Part shown: positions 1-6,700 of the stretch, in pieces
Layout of the letters: each line of letters opens with the position of its first letter
How positions within the stretch are numbered: the first letter of the stretch is position 1
NCBI GenBank assembly: GCA_004525155.1
Contig: SPDA01000092.1
Coordinates: 1-6,984 of the forward strand
Direction: 5' to 3'
DNA length: 6,984 bases
DNA from: Spirochaetales bacterium
Lineage (GTDB): Bacteria; Spirochaetota; Spirochaetia; SPDA01
Notes under the pieces: generated by a model
What the model saw: only the letters and a program-made list of their open reading frames with translations
Database searches by the model: none
Told to the model about the DNA's origin: nothing
Position numbers and translations under genes: made by a program

Positions 1-344
1 TCATATCCGATATAATTGTAGCCTAGAATGTCCGGTTCGGCCTTGAAAAAATTCGATTCCGGCCGGCCCGTATTCAGGTCTCCGGCATCGAGGACGAGAA
101 CGTTCTGGTTAGCGCCCCGGACCTGTTTCACAAAGGTGGCTATAGCCGGAAGTCCTCCCAGGCCGTCAGCGGGATAATCGTAGAACTTCAGCGGATGCCC
201 GTGAAAATCATTGGTGTGCAGGACCGTGAGCTTTCTCGGAATATCCGTATATTCCTTGACGCCTTCGGCAAACAATAACGCGCCGCTGCCGAAAACCATT
301 GTAATCATGACGAGAAGCAGCATGATTTTTCTGATCTTTTTCAT
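1..344 (-). CDS. Exported 5'-nucleotidase / metallophosphoesterase, UshA-like (N-terminal 114 residues; cut by window edge)
   Basis: Only the N-terminal 114 codons are present; the gene runs off the left edge. Residues 1-27 form a signal peptide: the Lys/Arg-rich start MKKIRK, a hydrophobic core, then a likely cleavage near A26-E27. The mature part opens with the family's first metal motif, LTVLHTNDFHGH (residues 39-50), where D46 and H48 match the metal-binding Asp and His of UshA. The second motif, VLVLDAGDLNTGRPES (82-97), supplies D89. The stretch that follows (AEPD, GYNYIGY) also matches the UshA/CD73 pattern just before the GNHE motif, which lies outside the window. The family hydrolyses nucleoside monophosphates, UDP-sugars or cyclic nucleotides in the periplasm or at the surface; the exact substrate cannot be read here. 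The start is fixed by a GGAGG seven bases upstream and by the signal peptide. It follows the oxidoreductase gene on the same strand with an 83-base gap that holds its own promoter. Confidence 0.88.
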   Translation of the reverse strand, partial: MKKIRKIMLLLVMITMVFGSGALLFAEGVKEYTDIPRKLTVLHTNDFHGHPLKFYDYPADGLGGLPAIATFVKQVRGANQNVLVLDAGDLNTGRPESNFFKAEPDILGYNYIGY

Positions 345-351
345 ACCATTG

Positions 352-356
352 CCTCC
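352..356 (-). promoter_or_regulatory. Ribosome binding site of the nucleotidase gene
   Basis: The minus strand reads GGAGG here, seven bases before the ATG at 344. It is a consensus Shine-Dalgarno at ideal spacing and decides the start codon. Confidence 0.8.
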
Positions 357-376
357 AAATATCGTTGATTTGTATA

Positions 377-405
377 AGTATATCATGGATGGAAAAAGAA
401 TTGAA
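377..405 (-). promoter_or_regulatory. Candidate promoter of the nucleotidase gene (extended -10)
   Basis: On the minus strand TGATATACT contains a -10 hexamer TATACT (382-377, five of six matches to TATAAT) preceded by the extended TGn element. Seventeen bases upstream lies TTCAAT (405-400), a weak -35 with three of six matches. The predicted transcript would start near 370, giving a leader of about 25 bases that contains the GGAGG. The -35 lies inside the inverted repeat at 400-417. Confidence 0.5.
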
Positions 406-417
406 TGAAAATTCAAT
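400..417. repeat. Perfect 7-base inverted repeat with 4-base spacer
   Basis: ATTGAAT, GAAA, ATTCAAT form a perfect inverted repeat. It overlaps the candidate -35 of the nucleotidase promoter, so it could be an operator. On the minus strand it is followed by TCTTTTT, so it could instead act as a weak AT-rich terminator for the oxidoreductase gene. The sequence alone does not separate these readings. Confidence 0.45.
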
Positions 418-447
418 AAAAAATCGGCTAGCCGGCCTGAACCGGCT
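418..447 (-). terminator. Probable intrinsic terminator of the oxidoreductase gene
   Basis: On the minus strand AGCCGG (447-442) pairs with CCGGCT (435-430) around a six-base loop TTCAGG, and six T residues follow at 423-418. The stem overlaps the last codons and the TAG stop. The six-base gap between stem and T-run is longer than in a textbook terminator, which lowers confidence. Confidence 0.45.
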
Positions 448-1489
448 TTAAAGGTTTCCGTCTTCTGGCTGACTCGAGGGAAGTCTGAATATAGTCCTGT
501 ATTTTACAGCCGTTGGCGAAATCCGAGGGGTCCGGAACCCCGGACTTGACTGCGCGGATAAACCTGACGTAATTGTCAACCCCGGGTTTCACTTCAACTG
601 TTTTCCAGGCGCCGGAGTCAATATTTTTCCCGCCGGTGCACAGCCTGTAGCCGTTTTCCGACCTGTCGAAATCGAGTTCCAGGCCCCCCTTCGTACCGAA
701 GACGCGTACCCGCAGGCTGTTTATCTGCCCCACGGCCCATCTGCTTCCGTGCAGTATGCCCATGGCGCGGTTCGCAAAAGTTATTGTGGAGGTGAAGCTG
801 TCATTCGCGTCCAGTACGTATTCGCCCAGCCTGTTATCCGTAACTCCTTTATCAAAGGTTTTTACCGTGCAGTTTATTTCAGCGAAATCACCGCAGAGGA
901 AGGCTATCAAATCGTACAGGTGTACCCCGACGTCTCCAAGCGTTCCCGCGCTGCCGTGTTCCGTTGACAGCCGCCAGAGAAAAGCGGGACTTTTACGCCA
1001 GTCCCCCCAGGCTTTGGCAACCAGCCAGCTCTGCAGATAACTCGCCTCCACATGGCGCAGATCGCCGAGCCCGCCTTTCCGTATAAATTCCGCCGCCCTT
1101 TCGAGACCGGACGAACGCCGGTAACTGAAATTGACCATGTTGATTACCCCGGCAGCCGCCGCGGCATCCGCCATTATCTTCGCTTCCCGATAGGTCGGCG
1201 CCAGGGGTTTTTCACAAAACACGGCGCGCTTTTTTTCGAAGGCAGCCAGGGACAAGGTCATGTGGGAGGCGTCCCTGGTCACGATGGAAACACTCTGAAT
1301 GTCTTCCTTTGCGAGAAGCTCGCGGTAATCGGTATAGACCCTGTCGATTTTCCAGGTTTTCGCGAAGGCAAGTGCCTTTTTTTTATCTATGTCGCAGCAG
1401 GCGGCCAGGCGGACACCCGCCGCGGCTCCCAGATACCTGGCATGATCATGCGCCATGATGCCGGTTCCGATAACAGCGTGATGAATCAT
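428..1489 (-). CDS. Gfo/Idh/MocA-family NAD(P)-dependent oxidoreductase
   Basis: This 353-residue protein has the usual length and layout of the family. Residues 1-120 are a Rossmann fold with the dinucleotide-binding loop GTGIMA (8-13). An acidic residue at the end of the second strand, D33 in CCDID, fits NAD preference. The signature EKPLA (93-97) carries the conserved Lys95. The C-terminal alpha/beta domain contains GDVGVHLYDL (185-194), the family's D-x-G-x-H-x-x-D active-site pattern (D186, H190, D193). Members oxidise or reduce sugars, inositols or related polyols in the cytoplasm. No substrate-specific signature or sugar-pathway neighbour is visible, so the substrate is unknown. The ATG at 1489 starts directly before the Rossmann strand. 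No Shine-Dalgarno precedes it (ACCACC-ATG), and the next upstream ATG, at 1505, is out of frame. A promoter-like sequence sits immediately upstream, so the transcript may be leaderless. The gene diverges from the ATPase gene at 1600. Confidence 0.9.
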   Translation of the reverse strand: MIHHAVIGTGIMAHDHARYLGAAAGVRLAACCDIDKKKALAFAKTWKIDRVYTDYRELLAKEDIQSVSIVTRDASHMTLSLAAFEKKRAVFCEKPLAPTYREAKIMADAAAAAGVINMVNFSYRRSSGLERAAEFIRKGGLGDLRHVEASYLQSWLVAKAWGDWRKSPAFLWRLSTEHGSAGTLGDVGVHLYDLIAFLCGDFAEINCTVKTFDKGVTDNRLGEYVLDANDSFTSTITFANRAMGILHGSRWAVGQINSLRVRVFGTKGGLELDFDRSENGYRLCTGGKNIDSGAWKTVEVKPGVDNYVRFIRAVKSGVPDPSDFANGCKIQDYIQTSLESARRRKPLKPVQAG

Positions 1490-1495
1490 GGTGGT

Positions 1496-1525
1496 ACTTT
1501 ACCATGGAGAATTACAGGGAGGCAA
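1496..1525 (-). promoter_or_regulatory. Candidate promoter of the oxidoreductase gene, placed for a leaderless transcript
   Basis: On the minus strand TTGCCT (1525-1520, four of six matches to TTGACA) and TAAAGT (1501-1496, four of six matches, preceded by TGG as an extended -10) are 18 bases apart. Only six bases separate the -10 from the ATG at 1489, so transcription would begin at or next to the start codon. This agrees with the missing Shine-Dalgarno. Confidence 0.35.
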
Positions 1526-1562
1526 CAGCTTCTCTCCGTTGCCGGGCGCCTGCTCAGCGGTC

Positions 1563-1592
1563 TTGTAAGTTCTTCCATTCTCCTGTACTAAT
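1563..1592 (+). promoter_or_regulatory. Candidate promoter of the ATPase gene, placed for a leaderless transcript
   Basis: TTGTAA (1563-1568, four of six matches) is 18 bases from ACTAAT (1587-1592, four of six), which is preceded by TGT as an extended -10. An alternative -10, TAATAT, lies at 1589-1594 with a 20-base spacer. Either would start transcription at about the ATG at 1600, which has no Shine-Dalgarno. Confidence 0.3.
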
Positions 1593-1599
1593 ATATGCT

Positions 1600-3252
1600 A
1601 TGAATGTTCCCGCGGAGACGGTGTGGGCTGTCCGAAAGAAGACCGTGGCGGTTGGTTCCGGGAAAGGAGGTACGGGAAAATCCACCACTTCCCTTAATCT
1701 GGCAATTACATTTGCCAGGCAGAACCTCAAAGTTGGGCTTCTTGACCTTGATCCGCTTTCAAACCTCGGTACCGTTCTCGATATAGAACACAGTATTTAT
1801 AAAAAACACCGCAAACCCCTGAAGGCCGGGCTCCCCTTTTCCGCCTACATGGAACCGGTACTGCCGAGACTGGATCTCATATTTCCCAACCCGAAGATAC
1901 AGAAAGAGGAACGTTCAGGCCTTCTGAAAAACCTGGTAGACTCTCTCATGCCGGAATTCCTGAAACGCTACGATGTGCTTCTGCTGGACCTGCCCGCGGG
2001 CATAAGCGCCGAGGAAAATCTCGTTTTTCTGCCCTTTGCCGAATACCTTCTGGTGGTGACCAATCCTGAACCCACAGCCCATGTATCCTCCGGCGGGTAT
2101 ATAAAAGCGGCACTGCAGATAAATCCGGATATCAACATATTCATCTGGCACAACAAATACAAACCGGGCATAAACGCCGGTTTCGATTCCATAAATGTCA
2201 TTCAGAATTACAACAGGTATGCTCCGGCGGAATTAAGGGTTTCCGAAAAAGAATCGGGCGCCATCAGAAGTATCGCCTTCATACCCCACGATCCCTCCCT
2301 GGACCTGCTGCAGAATATTATTTCTCCCGCCATAACCGTGCAGCTCAAAATGGCCGAAACACTTACCATTCTCATGGAAAAACTTATAGACGAGATTGTC
2401 GAAAACACGGAGCTCACCGGCAATGTGTTCCTTCTGACAAAATACTACATCCGGCAGAACCGCCGTATCGAAGATTCCGGCGCGTATGCCGCCGACCTGC
2501 TCGTATATCTCGACGGGCTTTTCGGAAAGTCCGACCCACTAGGAGAGAAGGAAAAAAAATTTATCCGGAAACTCGTCCGGGAAATGCGCACCAATTTTCT
2601 CTACCTGAGCATCAATAAAGCGCTGGACTCACTTGAAGATTCCCTGGAACAGCTCTTCGATGAAAAGCGTCTCTTCTCTGTACAGGGACTCATGCGGCCG
2701 AAACTCAACCCCGAGGAACCGGTCCTGCAGGTCCTGAAAGACTGTCTCGAAAGCGGCGTAACATCGGGCGCTTTCTTAAAAAACACGGCAGGGCTGCTTC
2801 TTTTTTACCTGGCTTTCCACAAACTGCTGACATCCGATACCATACTCAGACTTTTCCTGCTGTTCACCCCGTTCAGGAAGACGGAGGATGGAACCAAGGT
2901 CAGGGACAGGAACAGGCAGATCCGGTGCCTGCTCGACAGGGATAAACACTATCATGACCGTTATTACTCACTCATAAAGAAACTCTTTCCCGTAATGCTC
3001 ACGCAGATGAACAGGGCGGCGAAAAGTCTTTCCTGCCAGGACCTCCTCTATTACCAGGCCGGAGGAAGCTTAAACCAGCAGGCCTACATCCGGCTTTTGA
3101 CGGACCTGGTTCATGACTGCGTGAACACGGGTCTGGGTATTGCTTCCGGATACAAATTCAACATTGCTTCATCTGCCATCAGGAAAGGAGCTCTGGAACT
3201 TCTGTCGAGGATCAAGAAACACGGCGGCAGCGAAATTACCCGTTCACGATGA
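1600..3252 (+). CDS. ParA/MinD-type P-loop ATPase with an unrecognised C-terminal extension
   Basis: The start is taken at 1600, giving 550 residues. The in-frame ATG at 1504 would add 32 residues that resemble nothing in the family and would run through both candidate promoters. Residues 15-266 are a SIMIBI-class ATPase. The deviant Walker A is GKGGTGKST (21-29), with signature Lys22 and catalytic Lys27. LLDLDPLSN (47-55) holds the switch I-side Asp51. Walker B/switch II is VLLLDLPAG (126-134), with Asp130. VVTNPEPTA (152-160) and IPHD (228-231) match the MinD/FlhG branch more than plasmid ParA. Such ATPases dimerise on ATP and position cargo on the nucleoid or membrane. Residues 268-550 are a mainly helical extension that I do not recognise, with a hydrophobic stretch at about 397-424 (GLLLFYLAF, LRLFLLF). 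MinD and FlhG are usually about 260-300 residues, so this protein is nearly twice as long. No ParB, MinC/MinE or flagellar gene is adjacent, so its cargo is unknown. Confidence 0.85.
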   Translation: MNVPAETVWAVRKKTVAVGSGKGGTGKSTTSLNLAITFARQNLKVGLLDLDPLSNLGTVLDIEHSIYKKHRKPLKAGLPFSAYMEPVLPRLDLIFPNPKIQKEERSGLLKNLVDSLMPEFLKRYDVLLLDLPAGISAEENLVFLPFAEYLLVVTNPEPTAHVSSGGYIKAALQINPDINIFIWHNKYKPGINAGFDSINVIQNYNRYAPAELRVSEKESGAIRSIAFIPHDPSLDLLQNIISPAITVQLKMAETLTILMEKLIDEIVENTELTGNVFLLTKYYIRQNRRIEDSGAYAADLLVYLDGLFGKSDPLGEKEKKFIRKLVREMRTNFLYLSINKALDSLEDSLEQLFDEKRLFSVQGLMRPKLNPEEPVLQVLKDCLESGVTSGAFLKNTAGLLLFYLAFHKLLTSDTILRLFLLFTPFRKTEDGTKVRDRNRQIRCLLDRDKHYHDRYYSLIKKLFPVMLTQMNRAAKSLSCQDLLYYQAGGSLNQQAYIRLLTDLVHDCVNTGLGIASGYKFNIASSAIRKGALELLSRIKKHGGSEITRSR

Positions 3253-3263
3253 CGTTCCCGGTG

Positions 3264-3284
3264 CCGCCGGGCCGGCGGTTTGTT
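3264..3284 (+). terminator. Intrinsic terminator of the ATPase gene, at the convergent junction
   Basis: CCGCCGG (3264-3270) and CCGGCGG (3272-3278) are perfectly complementary; a realistic fold is a five-base-pair stem with a GGGCC loop. TTTGTT follows on the plus strand. The hairpin starts 12 bases after the ATPase stop. On the minus strand the same hairpin is followed by CACC and not by a T-run, so it is less likely to end the converging transcript efficiently. Confidence 0.6.
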
Positions 3285-3721
3285 CAAATGGTAATAATCT
3301 TGTCGGCCGATTTTTCCTTCACGAATATTTTTCTGAATCTGCCCGAATCTTTCAGCACCGATTTGCCTTCGTAGAAAAGTTCCGAGAAAAAAAACAGAAG
3401 GTCCTGCATGTCCCCGTCGGAGTCGGAGACGGAATAGCGGAAGTAGCATTCCTTTTCCCTCAATATTTTTTTCTGATCTTCGTTGGTTATGAGGTCCGGA
3501 TCCGTTATCATGCGGAGCGTGGCCCTGATACCGCTGAGCCAGGTCCGGCAGAAATGAAATTTTACAAGTTTCTTTTTCTCATCCATGAAGTAGAGTTCCA
3601 TCATACCGGCCATGGAGGGGACCTTGTTGATAATGTCGTACTTGTCCACCTTCATAAGCCTTGACCAGGTAACGGTATAATAAACGTTTGTATCGTCAGT
3701 TTCTCTTTTTATTTTCGTCAT
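3284..3721 (-). CDS. Hypothetical protein, 145 residues, translationally coupled to the WD40/caspase-fold gene
   Basis: I do not recognise this family. The protein has no signal peptide and no membrane segment, so it is probably cytoplasmic. The N-terminal half looks beta-rich (NVYYTVTWS, MMELYFMD, LVKFHFCRTW) and suggests a small alpha/beta or beta-sandwich fold. The middle has an amphipathic helix around 63-73, and the C-terminal part is rich in Phe and Lys (FFFSELFYEGK, 110-120). It has one Cys at 58 and another at 92, with no metal-binding cluster. Two ATGs stand in tandem at 3724 and 3721. The second is chosen because AGGA at 3730-3727 lies five bases before it but only two before the first. 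With that choice, the upstream stop and this start share one base (TGATG). The last sense codon is ATT before TGA, and the gene converges on the ATPase gene. The tight overlap implies a function linked to the upstream protein, but that is inference. Confidence 0.8.
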   Translation of the reverse strand: MTKIKRETDDTNVYYTVTWSRLMKVDKYDIINKVPSMAGMMELYFMDEKKKLVKFHFCRTWLSGIRATLRMITDPDLITNEDQKKILREKECYFRYSVSDSDGDMQDLLFFFSELFYEGKSVLKDSGRFRKIFVKEKSADKIITI

Positions 3722-6700
3722 CATCTTCCTGCCGCCCCCAGTACAGCATCGTAGCCCGTTCCGTATGTTATCGGCTCCCTGTACCGTTCCAGGTATGTCA
3801 CTGAATCCATAGGTATCCGTCTGTTCATAAAATCGAGAAAGCTTTCCATGGTCAGAGAGGAACCGGAATCCGCGGAAAGGGTTTCGAGAACAAGACTCGT
3901 AAATACCCCGTGACCAAGTTGAGGGAGTTCCCGGGTAAAGAGACCTGAACCGGTCACCGCGCAGATGTTGATTCCTGCCTCCATGCCGAGCCTCGTCAGG
4001 GTTTTCGAATCCTCCGGAGCGGGGATTTCGATTTTTCCGGGAGGCGGTTCCCGCAGATTGTAACTGTCCACAAGCAGGAGTTGGGTTCCGGCGCTTATGT
4101 TCTTGAGCGCTGCCGTCAGTTCCGTGAAGGTGAGTACGCCGTTAGCCGAACCCCTGCCTTCCGTTCCTTCCGCGCTGTATAACAGAAAATAACCTTCCTC
4201 CCCCGCGGATGCGTAATTCCCAGCAAAGTAGAAAAGGAACAGGTCCCCGGGCCCGGCTTCTCCGGCTATTGCTTCCAGGGCTTTTATTATGTCCGACTTC
4301 TGAACGTTTTTATCCGTGAAGGAAAATATCCTTTTCTCCCTGTAATAAGCTTCCGGTACACTTTCAAGCGTTTCTGCGAAGGCCGTCGCGTCCATAACGG
4401 GATAGTCCGCCCGGGTCTTAAGACTGTTGTAGGTCCCGAGGCCCAGGCACAGGGCAAAGAGCTTCCGTTCGGGTCCGCTGCCTTTCCAGTCGATAACAAG
4501 CCGGGCGGTCCCTGTCCGGGTACCGCCAGCCGAGGCCGCAGAAGCGGAAAAATAATTCCTGCCCGGCAGCAGAGGAACAAGAAACCGGATAATCCTGTCC
4601 TTCCGCCCGGCCAGCTCGTCCGCTGATGGAACACTCTCGTCCGCGAGTTTTCCATTGCGGTAAAGCCGTACCCTGCTGACGCCGCCCCCGGTATCCGAGA
4701 CCCGCACGTATATATCCGCAAGGCCTGTTTTTTCCCAATCCGAAGACACGGCCCAGTCGAGACTGAGCGCCGGCGGCGGGCTTAAAGTACGCAGCGCCGC
4801 GTATTTTTCCCCAGCCGGTTCCTGCCGCAGGCTGCCGTCAGCCAGATAGGCCGCAAGGTTGGGCATATACAGACTGTCGGCAGCATAGCCGGTTTCAAAG
4901 GCAGATATTCCGAGAACAAAATGAAACTTTTCCATGGCGCCCCGGGAAGCGTCAAACCTTCCGTCCGCGGCCGTCACTGCCCAGTCTTTCCCGCCCAGAG
5001 GGCGGATTACGCAGAGAAGCGTACCCGTTTCCCGAGACCAGAGCCGGGCCGTGCCGTCATCAAAGGCCGCGAGAATGAGCTCCCCCTGCTTCAAAAAAAC
5101 CGCAGCCGTTATTGACGATCCGTCGCCCCTGTAAACCCCGGCAGGTTTTTCCGCAGCCGTGTCCCAGAGCAGGAGGTCATTGTCTGCTGATCCGGTAAGA
5201 ACATATCCGCCGTCAGGGCTGTATACAAGAGGGGGTCTGACCTCTTCCTCCTGTCCGAAGGAGGCAAAAACCTGACCGGTAAACGCGTCCCAGATTTTTA
5301 CCGGTTCATCCCTGCCGAGAGTGGCGGCAAAGGTACCCCTGGGATGCAGGGCGGAGGCGACTATATCCTCCAGTCTGGATCCGAGAAGAGTAAGTTCCTT
5401 TGTCCCGTTTCTGTCCCACATCCGGAGACCGTAATGACTCCCGGTATACACATAAGAATTGAAAGGGCTTCCCTGAACAGAGGTAATACGGGCACGCAGC
5501 GATGGATTTAATACCGCGGTTTCGGAAAAATCGGTCAGGCTCCACAGCCGGGCCGTATAATCCCGGCCTCCGGATATGAGGGATTTCCCTTCGTCGAGGA
5601 AGGCGACGGTTTCCACGAGATCCGAATGGCCCCCGAAAGTGCCGGTCAGGTTGCCGTCAAAGGTGTTGAAAACAGCAATCCCGTTTCCGTAAGAGCCTGC
5701 TGCAAGGCTGCCGTCCGGACTCAGGTCAAGCCCGATAACCGGAAGGTCCCTGTATGAGAAGGATTGAACCGGACGGCCAGTACCGAGGTCCCAGAGAAGG
5801 ATGGTTCCGTCCTCCAGCCCCATGGCGAACCGGTCCCCGTTATCCGAAGCCGCGAGGGAGCGAATAGCGGTCCGGGCAGCTTCAATCTTTTTCTGTTCCG
5901 TGCCGGTCCGCGAATCCGTCACCTGGAGGCCTCCGCCCGCTGAGGCCGTTAAAATGAATTCCGTACCGGGCAGCCAGGTGACGGCCGTTATTCCCTCCTG
6001 CCGGATCGGTACGGACCTAATCAGCCTGCCCGTTTCCGTTTCCCAGAGTTTCAGGAATCCGTCCGCCCCGCCGGAAGCCAGGCTTGTGCCGTTCCGCGAA
6101 AAGGCCACTGCCCGCGCCGCGCCGGAATGGGCCGCGATTCGCCGGATAACATTCCCGTTTTTATCGTAGAGACCTATGGTACCGTCCTGGAAAGCCCCGG
6201 CCAGGACGGACTTTTCCGGCATAACTGCCAGGTCTTCGGCAATCCCCGAGACTTCACGCACTACACGCACCAGGTTCCCTGAGCGCCTGTCCCAGATGCG
6301 GATAGTGCCGTCCCTGCCGGCGGACAGCACATTTTTTTCATCTTCGGAAAACCGGACGGCGGTCACCGCATCCGTATGCCTTAAAAATTCCGGAAGCTCA
6401 GCAGAAGGCATAAGATACGTAACCTCTTCCGGCAATGTTTGCGTATCGACGGTCCACATCCTCACGGCCCGGTCCATGCCTCCGGCGGCAACGGTATTTC
6501 CGTCTTTTGAAAACGCCGCGGACAAAACCGCGTCGGCCGATCCTTCCAGGACAGCGCGCACACGGAGAAGCTTGAGGTCCCAAAGTAGAAGCTTCCCGTC
6601 CTCGCCTCCCGATAAAAGGAATTGGGAAGACGGATGAAATGCAAGGGTATGGACAGGGCCCTGATGCCCTTCAAGCCTCCCTATCTCCAGGCCTTTTTTT

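Noticed and set aside
1052..1591. Plus-strand open frame of 179 codons
   Set aside because: It lies antisense to the Rossmann half of the oxidoreductase, whose motifs are unmistakable. The frame encodes no recognisable family.
1504..1599. Upstream ATG at 1504 that would extend the ATPase by 32 residues
   Set aside because: The added residues are unlike any ParA/MinD N-terminus. No ribosome binding site precedes that ATG, and the segment overlaps promoter-like sequences on both strands.
1600..3252. Chromosome or plasmid partition locus (parAB)
   Set aside because: No ParB gene or parS-like repeat is present on either side. The ATPase motifs (DLPAG, TNPEP) fit the MinD/FlhG branch better.
3140..3664. 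Plus-strand open frame of 174 codons
   Set aside because: It overlaps the ATPase end and the 145-residue gene on the opposite strand, runs through the terminator hairpin, and shows no family features.
5801..6637. Two plus-strand open frames (122 and 153 codons) inside the WD40 gene
   Set aside because: They are antisense to regular WD40 blades. Their Ser/Pro/Arg-rich composition is what one expects from reading a GC-rich gene backwards.
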